DNA of 64,000 nucleotides, taken from Diogma glabrata (taxonomy: Eukaryota > Arthropoda > Insecta > Diptera > Cylindrotomidae). The stretch is taken from positions 89,285,534 through 89,349,533 of the forward strand of contig OY856186.1 in NCBI GenBank assembly GCA_963693315.1. Reading direction: 5' to 3'. The translations under genes and the position numbers were made by a program. Of this stretch, positions 10,293 through 22,709 are shown one piece after another (the stretch's first letter is position 1; every line of letters begins with the position of its first letter). Under the pieces are notes generated by a model that was not told where the DNA came from, did no database searches, and worked only from the letters and a program-made list of their open reading frames with translations.

Positions 10293-12767
10293 CTGACAAG
10301 CACCTTCCCTAACATGACAGCAGTACTCCATACATGGACGAATAAAGGACTTGAAGATTAGCAAAATTTGCTCGGGATTGAAATACTTTTTACATCGACT
10401 CAAGAATCCTAATTTTTGCATTGCAGATTTAGCGAGGTTGAACACATGTTTATTCCATTTCAGGTTGTTTTGAATATCCACTCCAAGAAGTCTAACTGAT
10501 TCAACCTCACGCAATTCCTCATGGTTTATTTTAATAGGGAAATTTTTATGTCGCTCTATTCGTGAAAGACGGCATATTTTGGTTTTGGTTGGATTAAATG
10601 AAACAAGATTACGATCACCCCATTCCATTATACGCTTCAGATCTTTGTTGATAGAATCAATTAGCAGCTCTCTATCAATGGTAACTGCAGTATGAGATCA
10701 AAATTTAGGAGATGCATGTGATGCATGCAATGTGCTGTCATCAGCAAAACTTGGGTGCACTGGAAAATAAGTAAGTCATTAATGTATAGAAGAAACAAGG
10801 TTAGTGAGAGTGCAGAGCCTTGGGGAACCCCAGCATTGGTTGTGAAAATATTGGATGTGATACCATCTAAATTAACATGAAATTGGCGTCCTGTAAGAAA
10901 ACTATGAATCCATGAGCCAGTAAGATGGTCTATGCCATAAGATTTTAATTTAGCTATGAGATTTTTATGCCACACTTTATCAAATGCTTTAGAAATGTCA
11001 AGTGAAATACTGAATGTCTCACCATGGTTTTCCAGCAATTTGTTTCAGAAATGGGATACGAACGCTAACAGATCACCTGTTGCATGACTTCTACGAAAAC
11101 CATACTGTTTATCATCAATAATTCGCGACACTTCCAAATAATCTATTAAATTGTAGATAACATATTTTTCAAATATTTTAGCTAAAACCGACAGAAATGC
11201 AATTGGTCTATAATTGTTAGGATCTATCTTACTGCCTTTCTTTGATATGGGTTGAACGCTGGCCAGCTTCCAAGAATCGGGAAATATTCAGGTTTTATAA
11301 GATAAATAGAAAGTTTTTGTTAAAATTGGAGCTAGTTGCCTAGCAAAGTTTTTAAGAATGAGAGGTGGATACCGTCGGGGTCAGCAGATTGGTTTAATTG
11401 GTTTCATTTTCGTTACAACTGGGGAAATGAGTGTAGGAGAATGGGGAGGTTCAACTATATTTGAGTTTTCTGCGAATATACCACCCAAAAGATCCGCCTT
11501 CTTTTTCGAGTCGCTCACAGGAATGTCATTCAGAGCTAAGGTTGGAATAGAGGATCGAGTAAAATTGCTCTGGACTGATTTAACTGCTTGAAAGAAACTA
11601 CGTGAGTCAGATGGGTGCTTGGCGAATTTCTTTGCTTTCTTTTGAATAAACGCTTCTTTGTCCAGGTCTATTTTGTATTTACTAATATTTCTGGCTTTCT
11701 AATAGGCGCTATAGGTTTCAGGTGTTTTATTAGCGTTATATGTCTTGAATGTTTTGCGTTTATTCCTCACTGCCTCATCAACATCCCGTGTGAACCAAGG
11801 CTTAGTTTTAGCAGTGAATAATCGATTTGGAATAAACCGCCGCATTCCGTCTTTTATGATTTCGGACATTCTTATTGCCGATGTGCTAGGATCTTGATCA
11901 ACACAACAAATAATTTTCCAATGTGTTTCATCTTAAAAGTTTCTCAGTCCTTCCCAGTTGGCGCGTTTATATTTCCAAACGCGACAAGGATTTGCTTTAA
12001 TTTGTGTCGGTGATGTAAACTGCACAATTGCTGATATTAGTAAATGTGATGTTCCGAGCGGTTGTTCAACTTTTGTCTTCGTAGTATCTGGTTCGTTTGT
12101 CAAAAACAGATACAGCAAATTATTGTTATGATGTGAATTGTCTGAGATTCTAGTGGGACACTATCATTTGCGTCAAACCGTGATAATCTACGAGTATCAG
12201 TTCGGCTTGTCTTCCTATGTCGTCAGTGCGCGATGAATACTTAAGCCATTCTTTATTATGAATATTAAAGTCTCCAAGAATGGCGAGTCTTGCTTTGGGG
12301 TAGTCCGTGGTAATCTTGTCTAGATTGGCCGATATTTGATCAAAAAAGGGACATCCTGGGGGAGAATTTGGGGATCTGTATACTCCTATTATAAACATAG
12401 TTTCATCAACACCTGAGATCTTCAGTGCTATAGAATTATGGTGCTTAGAGTTCAACTCGTAGGCCTTAATTCTCATACATGAAAGTGAATCTCGAACAAA
12501 TACACAGACACCGTGCTTGTTATAAAAGGAATGTTCCAATTCGTAACTAGGTATCCGGTATTTATCGGGATCCAATTTCGATGCTTTGCCACTAACAATT
12601 GTTTCGGTGAGAAACAATATGTCAGGTTTATTTTTTTCGATGTAGTGATGAACCTAGTTTAGATTCGAATTGAGACCTCTTAAGTTGGTGAAGTCAATGC
12701 TAAGCTGTTGGTTCACTCTGCGGCCATTTTGTTGAGACAAAGACTTACCCTTTGACATTGCAGGCAT
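10293..12767 (-). pseudogene. LINE B: endonuclease, linker and reverse transcriptase (5' block)
   Basis: A probable ATG at 12765-12767 opens the frame. An early TAG interrupts it just before the TETIV block. The endonuclease follows at about 12150-12640, with YRSPNSPP and GDFNIHNKEWL, then continues in another frame through a PLGTS block and a W-E-G-L block (11933-12150). The linker (11360-11930) carries KPWFTRDV. The polymerase has a DPNNYRPIAFLSV block, LDISKAFDKVWH, GVPQGSAL and, in a shifted frame, FADD near 10740. The tail VRLLGVDIQNNLKW and a FKSFIRPCMEYCCHV block run up to the PLE1 insertion. Several frameshifts and at least three in-frame stops show it is dead, yet the domains are easy to follow, so decay is moderate. 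Expected products would be one ORF2-type enzyme for target-primed reverse transcription. Confidence 0.88.
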
Positions 12768-13499
12768 AGCTACTGAAATTCGGCCAGGCCTAAATTTCAA
12801 CACTACACAGTACAAAAAAAATTGAGCATCTCTGTCACAAAAACATGATATCAGATTTCATGCAACAGAAGCACGATAAGAGAAAAGCAAAAAAAATGGG
12901 GACACAAAAGACACTAACAAAATTGAAGAGTGCAAATAAAGGGTTAAATTCGAAATTCCCAACTTTTGTCAAAAAATGACATTTCATAATCAACTAACTG
13001 ATATTTTCCAACTCCTAAAACAAGTCCGAGGTGGGAGGAGCTAGATCATGTCAAAAAACTGCACAAAAAAATCTCAATAAATCCAAAAAACTCACTAGCA
13101 ACTAAAACGAAATTTTTTGTTTCCTGTTACCAAGCAATATAAAACAAATTTATGCTTTAAAATAATAAATACATTTATTACATCAAAGCAATAAAAGGTA
13201 AAAGTTTACCTGCCTACCACTTGGTATTAGTAAACACAAAATACCAAATAATTTTTTAGTAAAGAACAATTTCACCAATTATATAATTGTACGCGTCCGT
13301 TCTTCAATACTTTTATTTTTATAAACACTAACACAAACACTTTAACACACACTTATTTTTCTATTTTCGATTATGATTTATTGTTTTTTTTTTTTTAATT
13401 TAGGAGAATACCTTCTTCGTCTGAATCCGATTGATGAATGAAAGAATTGAATTATGAAAGAATCTGAAATGCATCATTGAAAAGAAAAAGATTCTTATT
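12768..13499. other. AT-rich stretch, probable LINE B leader at its left edge
   Basis: The part next to 12767 is presumably the 5' leader of LINE B on the minus strand. I see no ORF1 or other gene in the remainder. Confidence 0.4.
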
Positions 13500-16400
13500 A
13501 GTTTCACTTACCAGATTGGTAGTAGAGTCTGTCTGGCATCTCCTTGTAAACTGGCATCGCCTGATATAGTCATTTCTGGATTCCCGAATGCTGCAATTGA
13601 TCTTCGTAGTAGACTTCTCAAAGTTCTTCGCATGTGTCTGTATGATTTTGATGAAACTCTAATTCTTTCTTATCGATGGCCAAATCCCAATAAGTCTTCG
13701 GCTGTTGTCCCCATATCTCACACGCACATTAGTGATATCCTAGCTTCCGCATAAGTGTGGTGTCAATTCTTGTCACAAAGGATGCTCTCTTTTTTAGCTT
13801 CGGTGATCTGTCTGCCTTGAATTTGCAATTTCCTGTTGCTTGATTTTTGAGCCATAGTTGCTTTATTTTCTTTCTTTCCATTCTTGCTTCTTTGTTTTAT
13901 TTCTTATCTTTGTTCTTTCTCGTACCACTCATTGCTGTTTATTCTATAGTGCTATGAGCTATCTTACTTCTTTCGTGTTTGTCCCTTGCTCCTTTTTCCG
14001 AATTCTCTCTCTTTGCTCTTCTCGTTTGTCAAGGCTCATAATCAATTCTAAATACCTTCCATCCTTACATCATGCGTTCATAATCATGTCACTAGGGATC
14101 ACCAAAGCTCCTCAAACTTCTTATAAATGTATCACTGATTTTGGCAAGGTTGATGTGGTATAGGTTTGCTGTCATATCTGGACACTGTTAATTATTCCCC
14201 TTTCTACTCCTGCACTGACATTGATGCTAAGCCGAATTTTCTAAACGAGGTTGTTCGAAAACTCACTCATGGATAAGTTCTTACCGTATAAAAGGGTTCT
14301 GAGTCACAAAGTTACTACTATTCATCTAACTCCTGAAATATTATATGTAAGGTCTATGCGAGACCTAGCTTATCGTGAAATCCTTAGAGATGGCACTGAA
14401 AATCCTTAGAAATGGCTTCGTTTTCACAATAACATATTTAGTGCGGTGGCACTGAAAGCCATGCTTGATCATGGAGACAAAATTTTCAAAAAAGTTTATT
14501 CTTCTAAGGATCTTTGGAGAAACATCAAAAATTCTAGTGTTCTTGCTGACCAAATTGAAGCCTCTTCTCTAAGTGAAGCTGAGTTCAACCTCATCAACAG
14601 TACCTTTGTTAAACCGTATTGCTTTCCACCTCTTGACCGGTCAGATATTGATCTGCACGAGGATTTGAACGCTCTCTTCTGTCGTTCCGTAACATATGAA
14701 GAACCACTGATAACATTTCAATCAATTAATTCTAATTCTGTAGTGTTGAATTACATTATTCTGAAGTTTCTACAGCTTATTTTCTCATCTGTTATGTCTC
14801 ACATCTTGCATTTGGTTAACTACTCCATTATGGTGGCGAGCTTTCCTGCAGAGGCATAGAAATTTACTACAATTTTGCCGATTCCGAAAAATGGTAGCAC
14901 TTTCTCAGGCGAAAGAAAGTCTTCGATAGACTAATAAATGTTCATTTATCTAACTGTGTTGCTAAACTTGAGTTGATCTACCATAAACAGTCAGACTTTC
15001 ATAAGCATCATAGTAAAACATCTACTCTGCTGAATATTTCTGATCAGATAAGATGAAATATTGACAGAAAACTGATTTCTATTCTACTATTCTTGGATTT
15101 CAGTAAAGCCTTTAACTCCGTTGATCATTCTTTCCTAGTATCTAAAACTCAAGTCTCAGTTTTTGCTTTCGTCTAGTGCTTGCACTCTCATATATTCCTA
15201 TCTAACAGGCCATTTTCTAAGTTTCTAATTTGATGGTAAGCTCTCGAATCTGCTCTGCTTCCCATAACCAAGGGAGTACCTTATGGATCGATTCTAGGGC
15301 CCTTGCTATTTATGATCTTTATTATCGATATTGCTAAGTCTTGTTTATTTGACACAGTACACCTCTTTGCTGATGATGTCTAGATCCTCCAAACCGGGTC
15401 ACGATCAAGTCTTAATGATGTTATTGAGGAGGTAATTCATGACCTTAAGTGCATATATGAGAGGGCTGTTGAAAATCTTTTGTTGTTGAATCCAGCTAAG
15501 ACATACAGGCAGTGATCCTTAATTCCAACTCTGGTATCTCTCCGAATTCGATGCATATAAGACTGGGTGGGGATGTCAATTCCTAGCTAAAAATTTTGAG
15601 ATTATTATTGATGGAAAGTTATGGTGCAAGCTACAAATAAATGTTTTAGTGAGAAATTATTTTTGGCATTATCCGGAGATTTAGTTGTTTAAATTGCTTT
15701 CTACCTCTTCACATTTTAAAGTACCTAGTCATGTCGCTTTTCCAACCGTTGATTGACTATGGTATAGAGGTTGTTTCGGGTTGTACTGATGAAAACATTT
15801 CCATTCTCAAGATAACCTTCAATTATGCACTCAAATTTGTAACAATTTAAGATCTCGTAACAATGTTTCGCTTTTCGTTCTTCAACTCCTTGGGACCTCT
15901 TTTCTTGATTCTTGTTAGAATTAGTCTTCTTTGCCAACTCTAGCGAGTTATCAAGTTTAAGTCTCCTTCTTTTCTTCTCAGGTGGTTTTCGGTTGGTCGG
16001 TCTCGAAAGCAATTAAATCTTGTACCCCTCCCCAGGTAAGGTGTGTTTCTTGGGATAAATCATTTGTGGTGAAAGTCGTCGAGCTTTTTTCTAAAAAGTT
16101 ATCAAGCGATGACTCTAAAAAGAATAATTTTTTCTCAAGCTGTCTTCAGGGGGAGCTGATTGGTCATTTTAGCTCTATAGGAGGTTGATTAATCGTTTTT
16201 CTGCTTCAAAGGCCCTGGTATTGGCAGATTACTGTACTTAACGTATCCGTTAACCTTTATCCGACATGTGACTACAAAAGCCTCCTTCCTCTTCCTTTCC
16301 TCTTCTTTAGTCCTCTATCTTCCATTCTTCCCCTTATTCTCTTTTTCCTTCTCCTTCCTTTACGTTTTTTGTCTTTTTCTTTCCATTTTTGTCTCTCTTT

Positions 16401-16891
16401 TTCAGTGTTTTTTTTTCTCATTACTCTGGTTTTCGATCTTCATGTTTTAAGTATAGAACTTTATACTCTCGTTTTCACTGATTTTCTGATTTTCTTATGT
16501 CCATTTCTCATTGGGAACAGCTATGATCTGCTATTCATTGATTGTTTATTGATCCATTAGTGAAGTTTGCTGCGGCTCCCAGTTTTGTTATTAGCCAATA
16601 TCATATCACCAAAAATGTTGACACTGTACAATGTAATGAGCCATAGGATAGGCCTTATTGTAAGCAGACTAGCTCTTAAGTTCTATTTTGGTGCTCTGAT
16701 GGTGGTTATTTTTATGTTTTTATTAGCTCACTTATCTTGTTGTATACAGTTAAACTATGAGCTGGATTTTCATCTACAACCTGAAATTTCTTTTTTTCTT
16801 TTTTTTAGCTATTCAAATTAGTTGTTAGTTAAGTTACAATAATATTTTGTAATCTTATTATATGAATGAATAAATAAATAAATAAATAAAT
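13500..16891 (+). pseudogene. LINE C: heavily decayed non-LTR retrotransposon
   Basis: Plus-strand fragments can be strung together in LINE order. An endonuclease end lies near 14060-14140 (an S-x-H-H-A-F-I-I-M-S-L-G-I block). The linker is at 14210-14860, with DKFLPYKRVLSHKV, RDLAYRE, SKDLWRNIK and VASFPAEAW. The reverse transcriptase is at 14870-15560, with an LDFSKAFNSVDH-like block, a GVP-GSILGPLLF block near 15270 and LFADDV near 15365 that is followed directly by a stop. The tail is at 15730-15930, with FQPLIDYG and a N-L-R-S-R-N-N-V-S-L block. A TAAA microsatellite at 16868-16891 after a 3' untranslated region suits a LINE 3' end. Many frameshifts and stops make it older than LINE B. 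The long T-rich frame at 16268-16450 is untranslated-region noise. Confidence 0.75.
16868..16891 (+). repeat. TAAA microsatellite at the LINE C 3' end
   Basis: About six units of taaa follow a decayed reverse transcriptase on the same strand, consistent with a LINE tail. Confidence 0.75.
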
Positions 16892-17426
16892 ACTTATTGA
16901 ATAAAAAATGCATTATTTAAAACGTCTGCAGTTAATACATACTCTTGAAAAATAGATGAGGTAATATATCAGGAAAATATATTGAGGTTCTCTACTCTAA
17001 AAATTCAATTCTGTGATAGTTGTCATAACAAACAAGGGTTTTGTAATTTTTATTTTAAGATAACGACTGATTAACTAGGTTGTAAAATAATTTAATGAAT
17101 TGTGAAATTTATATATAAAAAGTATGTATACCTACTAAAAATCAAATAAACGCAAATAACACAAAAATATCAAATAAACATAAGTAAAACAAAATACTTA
17201 ATAAATAATTATATTGATGTAATTGAAGAGGTAATAAACAAGTTTTTAAAATATACTGTTTAATATAAGAAAATAAGAAACATAGTTTTTTGGAAGTTGT
17301 AAGTGATCCGGAAGGGGTTTGGGAATCAGCTTTGGAAGTTGTGAATGCATCAAAAATGTAAAACATAAAAGATTAGACCTCATCATGTTGTTGATGAGTG
17401 AGGATAAACGTTAATTAGAAAACTTA
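16892..17426. other. AT-rich stretch with no recognisable gene
   Basis: Only short frames occur. The minus-strand frame at 17142-17366 shows no family motif and looks like chance. Confidence 0.5.
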
Positions 17427-17479
17427 GATATATTATAATAAACTAATAGTCTGCATGCTATAGTTTATTATAATATATC
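17427..17479. repeat. Perfect 19-bp hairpin
   Basis: gatatattataataaacta at 17427-17445 is exactly complementary to 17461-17479 across a 15-nt loop containing gcatgc. It may be the remnant of a small MITE; no flanking duplication is clear. Confidence 0.8.
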
Positions 17480-17768
17480 AAAATATCTGGAAAAAAATAT
17501 GATGGAAATGAAACAGATACTGTAATTGTGGGTCTAATGTAAGAAATAATAGGGATAAAACTCAACAAAAAACTTATGCTGGTGAAAACATTTCTTGGAA
17601 AGCTAGGATAAAAAAATTAACTTGCAACCATAGATGTATATGTAACTGTGGATGTTAGTTTTTATTAAATCTAATGAAAAAATTATGCCAATATAAATAA
17701 AATAGTGATCGTGATGTGAGAGCGTCCTCAAATTGACACCTCTACAGTTCCCAAATTATGATTTCTTT

Positions 17769-18014
17769 TTTGGATCTTAATCTCACACAATAACTTTTTG
17801 ATGCTACTACGGAATGTATTATTACATTGACCCTGGCATTCCGTTGCTATTTTGGATCTTAATCTCACACAATAACTTTTTGATGCTACTACGGAATGTA
17901 TTATTACATTGACCCTGGCATTCCGTTGCTATTTTGGACCTTAATCTCACACAATAACTTTTTGATGCTACTACGGAATGTATTATTACATTGACCCTGG
18001 CATTCCGTTGCTAT
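17769..18014. repeat. 82-bp tandem repeat, three copies
   Basis: Units begin at about 17769, 17851 and 17933 and are identical apart from one visible t-to-c change in the third. Each unit contains acggaatg and, 25 bases later, its reverse complement cattccgt, so every unit can form a short hairpin. The near-identity implies recent amplification. Confidence 0.95.
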
Positions 18015-18630
18015 TCCCAAAAAATATCAACACTGAAAAAACCGGTTATATTTCCAAACGAAATGCAATTGTATTAATCTCATTGGTCTTCTTATATCAT
18101 GGATTTTCTATTTCAAAACAGAAGTATTTGAAATTTGTTGAATGAGTTGGTGTACTCATTCCAAATTAAGCTGTCAAACTGTTTTGAATTCATCATGATA
18201 ACGTAGTAATTGTTGACAAATAAACAACTACACTAACTAATAAGACTAGAATGTTTTATTGAAGTCGATCCAAAATTAATGAACTATTTATGAATTATTT
18301 ATTTGATTACTAGTTTTTATTAATACAATGAATTAGTTGTCTCCGATGAAAAAAGATCTCATCATGAATAATAAGGACTGAATCTAACAAACCATGATGC
18401 AATTCATGGAATTTGTTTTGAAATCCATACAATTGTCGATCAATCTAGTTTCGAACCAATAAGAAAATTTTAAAGCGTTCCTTATTTACGCGTTTTGGAA
18501 GTTGATATGATAATAAATCGAGAACAATAAATTAATCGTTATCTATTTATTAATTTGATTATATTTTTAATTATAATCCAAGCTCATAAAATTTGTTAGT
18601 TATTACAAAAAATAATAATATCAAAAAAAA
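18015..18630. other. AT-rich stretch related to 26470-26670
   Basis: No gene is visible. The segment 18560-18625 (ccaagctcataaaattt) matches 26620-26670, and what follows the next element (20296-20410) matches 26683-26800, so this is one copy of a dispersed repeat interrupted at 18631. Confidence 0.6.
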
Positions 18631-20294
18631 AAGGTCGGGTCAAGTGCGAATATAACTGGCTCGCCGAGGGTTCCGTCTATATAATAATATGAAAAAACAG
18701 TATTTGCTAATATAGTTTTCCGTTGGGTTGAATTTCACCCATAACTGTTTATGGTTGCAACATTTTTTAATTTAATTCGTTTATTAGTCAAACATAAATA
18801 CAGTTTTTCTCGAAATCATTGAAATTTAGTGGAATGCGTATACCGATAACAAACAGTTACATACAATTCTTGGACCATAAAGATTACTAGATTGCAATGG
18901 TCAGCCCGAATATTGTTTTTTTTATACCGAGTTCATCTGACTAACCATAATCTATTTAAGACTGTATTAGAACCTTAATATTATAAAATATTTTCTAAAT
19001 TTCGTTAGATTGAATTAGTTACTAAATTATACATTTGCTGCAAAGTAACAAAATTGATCCTCATCAAAGAATTCAAAATTCTATGTGAGTAGTTCTTCAC
19101 AAAAACACGATTTTAAATCGAAAATGGTGACTTTGAAAATTTCGGAAAAAACGGTTTTAGACTAGAAACAAAATAACTTTTCATATGACACCCCACTTGT
19201 CTAGGGCAAAAATAATTTTTTTTCGTAATTTCTTCTCTCAACCCCCTCTAAGGAACATTTGAAATAATGAGCTAACCGCTATAGTTTTCGTTCAATCTTT
19301 ACAACATTTCCTATAACCGTGAATTTTTTCAATTTTTCGCTTCTGTAATGTTCGAAGATAAAGGGGGGGACAGAAACAAATTTTCACATTTTTAAAAATA
19401 AGTCGAAACCCGTGTTTTCGAAAATTACAAAAAAATTATTTTGAACTACAAAAAAATTCACCGTTCATATGACACCCCACTTGTATAGCTCAAAAAAATT
19501 TTTTTTCAAAATTTCTACTCACAGCCCCCTCCAAAGAACAATTGAAATTATAACAACCAAAAAAAGTTTTTCATTTTTTTTTGCCAAGTTCCTACAACCG
19601 TGAATTTTTTTAAATTTTTTCTTTTGTAATGTTCGAAGAAAAGTGGGGGGGACAAAACTAAAATTTCACTTTTTCTAAAATAAGTCAAAAACTGTGCTTT
19701 CGAAAATTACATAAAAAATTGTTTTAGACTAGAAAAAAATAACCTTTCATATGATATCCCACTTGACATGACCAAAAATATTTTGTTTTAGTAATTTTTA
19801 CTCTCAACCCCCTCCAATGAACACTTGAAATTATAGCAACGAAAACAAAAAAACGGATTTTTGTATGCAAAATTCCTACATCCTTGAATTTTTTCAATTT
19901 TTTGCTCTTGTAATGTTCGAAATTAAGGTGGGGACAAAAAAATAAACTCACGTTTTTTGAAATAACTTAAAAACTAAGCAGTCGATAATTCATTGAAATG
20001 TCTTTTTGAAATATTTGGATTTTTTTTGATTTTTTTAAACTAAACTCGATTCTTTGAAAAAAACTTTTGTTTTACTATCTCCTTATCAATGCCCATAAAA
20101 TATTGATAAAAACAAATATTCATAATTTTTTTGTTGTCAGTAGGCGTGGACAAATACATTATATAACTGTACAAAATTTCAAGTTGATGGCACCTATAGT
20201 TTTTGAGAAAATCGATTATGTAGAAATTCGGACGGACACCGAAGTCTCACCAATAGGGTACCGTTTTTGCTTTTTCAAAGTACGGAACCCTAAA
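18631..20294. mobile_element. 1.66-kb element with gggttccgt / acggaaccct ends
   Basis: The left end reads ggtcgggtcaagtgcga then gagggttccgt. The right end reads ggacggacaccgaagtc, a gggtaccgt block, and acggaaccct. This end pair is characteristic of a repeat class I know from several arthropod genomes but cannot name with certainty. The host sequence on either side reads continuously when compared with the uninterrupted copy at 26660-26690, which marks the insertion point. The short frame at 20067-20366 overlaps its right end and is not a gene. No transposase is visible. Confidence 0.65.
19170..19960. repeat. Degenerate tandem repeat of about 283 bp inside the 1.66-kb element
   Basis: The block catatgacaccccacttg starts near 19181, 19467 and (as catatgatatcccacttg) 19748. 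Each is followed by caacccc-type and aatgttcgaa blocks in the same order. Three diverged copies are present. Confidence 0.85.
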
Positions 20295-20456
20295 AATATC
20301 AAAAATGTATATTTTAGTTCGTCAAAATGGTACAGTTTACTAGTCAAAACTATAAACTCACTATGAAAAGGAATGATATCCTGTATCAAACAGAAACGAG
20401 TGAAGAATGTTGCGACAACCTCGATTAGGAATAGTAAATATTTTTTCAGTGTGTGA

Positions 20457-21018
20457 CCATCTCGGTAAAAATGTGCTTTTTCATTCTAACCTGTTTTTTG
20501 GTCTCATGCATCGGTCAGAAAATTTAAACGCATCCATAAATTGGTACTTTCTAGTCTGGTACGTGAATTACTATTTTGTTTAATTTTCTAAATCGTAAAA
20601 TAAAAATATAATATTTTGTTTAATTCGCTTTCATGTTGTAAATTGACATAATATAAACATTCTTGAAAATACATAATTATTTTTATTTTAATGTATATAT
20701 ATTAAAATATGTAAAAAAATTTTTATGAAAAAATGCTCTGTAAATACATGAAAATAAAATTTCCAAACACAATTACGGATCGCTTTGATGTTTCATTTCA
20801 TATTCTTCGTATAAATTAGTTAGTCATCACGTTTTTAGCGATTTTTTTTTAGAATTTTCTCAGCTATCCAACAAGACAAAGTGGGTTGTTTTAATATAAA
20901 TTAATCATCAGTCGCAATTATAGAATAAATTCTCTTACAATATTTGCAAATACCCAGTGAGTATTGCAACTGCGCCCACATTGAATAGTTGCCAGAAAAT
21001 CAGTATATCGGTTTTAAA
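20457..21018. other. AT-rich stretch with no recognisable gene
   Basis: No coding or repeat structure was recognised. The right edge, gttttaaa at 21011-21018, is the putative target duplication of the next element. Confidence 0.4.
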
Positions 21019-21689
21019 TAGGGTTGCCACGTGTCCTACTTTCGGTAGGATAGTCTTCCTTTGGAGCAAGAATGTCCTACGTCCTACTTTACTATAAAAA
21101 TGTCCTACTTTAGGCAAACTGTAATACAATATCTTACACTGAAAAAAATAGATTTTTCTTCCAACCTATTTCTCTCAAAAAACGCGTTAGCAAAATAAGT
21201 AATCGTGATTGCATCTTTACTTATATTAAATTTGTAACCGATTATTTTATTTTATGTTGAAAGGTTAGTAGCAATTAAGCAAACAATGTACATCGCTGTG
21301 ACATATGTGAATATCTATGCTTTATTGCACGATTAATTCAGGTGGTAAACCACCATTGTCTGAATAATTTTGAATTAAACCCACCGTAAACCTCTGTTTT
21401 TTTTTAAATATCTTTTGTTACAAATTAGCTGTTCTTAGTATTATTAATAAAATAAAATGACTGAACTGAATTTTGTTATAAAATAAAACATTTGGCTACA
21501 GAAAGCTAACGATTTTGAAAGAAAATGTAAATATACAAAACAGAACTATTTATGAGTAACTGGCTTACAACATAAATTTATTGATTTTAATGAAAGTGCC
21601 AATGAATCAGCAGACGGTATGTTTAGCTGTATTTCTGAGTCCTTAAAAACATTAAATTTAAGTTTTTCGTGTGTTACCGCATTGGAGGC

Positions 21690-22350
21690 TGCCCAAAATA
21701 CCAAGGCTTATCGAATGGGCCAAGCTTGGCCCAAGCTTGAAAAACTAAGAAATGATTATCAAAGCATGGCCAAGTCTTAGTCTGATACATTTTGTCATAC
21801 TAAGCTAAGGTTAAAATAAATAAATGTAAATTGTATCTTTTGACTACTATATTTAGTTTTGGGCCAAGCTTGGTCCAATGTTGAAATAAATTTATTGTAA
21901 TTTTTATATAATTTCAGCATTTGTTCAATGATGGACTGTAGCCAACAAATTTACAATATATGAGGAAATTCCATTACAATACCCGGGTAATAAAAGACTA
22001 AGGGGCCAGACCTGCGCCAAGCCCGCACAATAGCTTTCGGGGTTTGGGCCAGACTTAATATTTTCAAACGGCCCAAGTTTGTGCCAAGTTTGAACTGATG
22101 TCCTTGGGTCAAGTTTGGCAAATAAGACTTGGGCCAGATATACCAAACCAATTTTTTTCCAGACCTCCTTTAAATGTGTGGAAAGAAATTGTTGAAAGAG
22201 TAACATTTATAAAATTAGAGAAAAACTTAATATGGCTTTGCACTACATTAGACTAGTAAATAATGCGTAACCTAATAAACTGAATCTTGGTTCAGTTTAG
22301 GCATTTACAACTGGCCCAGACTATAACCAAAGTTAGCTAGCCAAGGATTG
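21690..22350. repeat. Cluster of gggccaagcttggccc-type repeats
   Basis: Variants of gggccaag and cttggcc recur more than ten times in both orientations in an otherwise AT-rich region. Such dense short inverted motifs suggest subterminal transposase-binding repeats of a DNA transposon. A related gggccagcattg occurs at about 24105 on the far side of the nested PLE2, so the host element probably continues there. Confidence 0.55.
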
Positions 22351-22353
22351 TAC

Positions 22354-22366
22354 TGAATTATACATT
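22354..22366. repeat. Target-site duplication of PLE2 copy 1, left
   Basis: tgaattatacatt equals 23857-23869 and brackets the PLE2 sequence exactly. Confidence 0.75.
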
Positions 22367-22475
22367 AAAATGCAATATTTAAAAATAAACTTATTTAATA
22401 TGTTTATTTTTTTTTTATTAATTATAATAGAAACTTCCTTATAGTAGCAATTTGAATTTGATTTTTTATTTTAAT

Positions 22476-22509
22476 GAATATCGATTTCGACTTACGTCAT
22501 CCTCAGTTC
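22476..22509 (-). ncRNA. Hammerhead-ribozyme-like motif of PLE2, inverted copy
   Basis: On the minus strand: GAA, CUGAGGA, one extra U, the hairpin GAC-GUAA-GUC, GAAA, then the palindrome AUCGAU and A-UUC. GAA pairs with UUC as stem I, CUGANGA and GAAA match the hammerhead core, and GUAA is a GNRA loop. The extra U before stem II is the only clear deviation. Confidence 0.55.
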
Positions 22510-22709
22510 TTAAATTATTATTACAATCTTTGCTTAAACTAATGTCTTATATACTATTTCAACTGCTATTATCATAATAACGATGAGTTCCCATTTCTAT
22601 TAGTTTTGATTCTTTTAACTTTTTTAATTTCAATTTTATATTTTCTCTTTTCTTTTTTATCGTGCTTTCCATATCATTCTTTACCGATTCCATTATTATT
22701 TCATATTCT

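Larger units (their letters stand above)
3423..12767 (-). mobile_element. LINE B, split by the PLE1 insertion
   Basis: Two blocks, 10279-12767 and 3580-3977, join in phase on the minus strand. The first ends in a Q-S-T-I-K frame and the second continues C-L-D-S-V-Q-R-K-A-I-R-L-I, the conserved tail of jockey/CR1-like LINE reverse transcriptases. The 14 bases at the break are present on both sides of the inserted element (3964-3977 and 10279-10292). The 3' end is probably near 3423-3443, where the minus strand ends in an A-run followed by TAA repeats. Order on the minus strand is endonuclease, linker, reverse transcriptase. There is no RNase H. Confidence 0.85.

Noticed and set aside
16268..16560. 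Hydrophobic plus-strand frames rich in Phe, Leu and Ser
   Set aside because: They come from a T/C-rich stretch in the LINE C 3' region and have no motif support.
18032..20456. A larger element bounded by cactgaaaaaa and ttttttcagtg
   Set aside because: The 11-bp ends are low in complexity, no duplication is seen, and a third cactgaaaaaa at 21137 has no partner.
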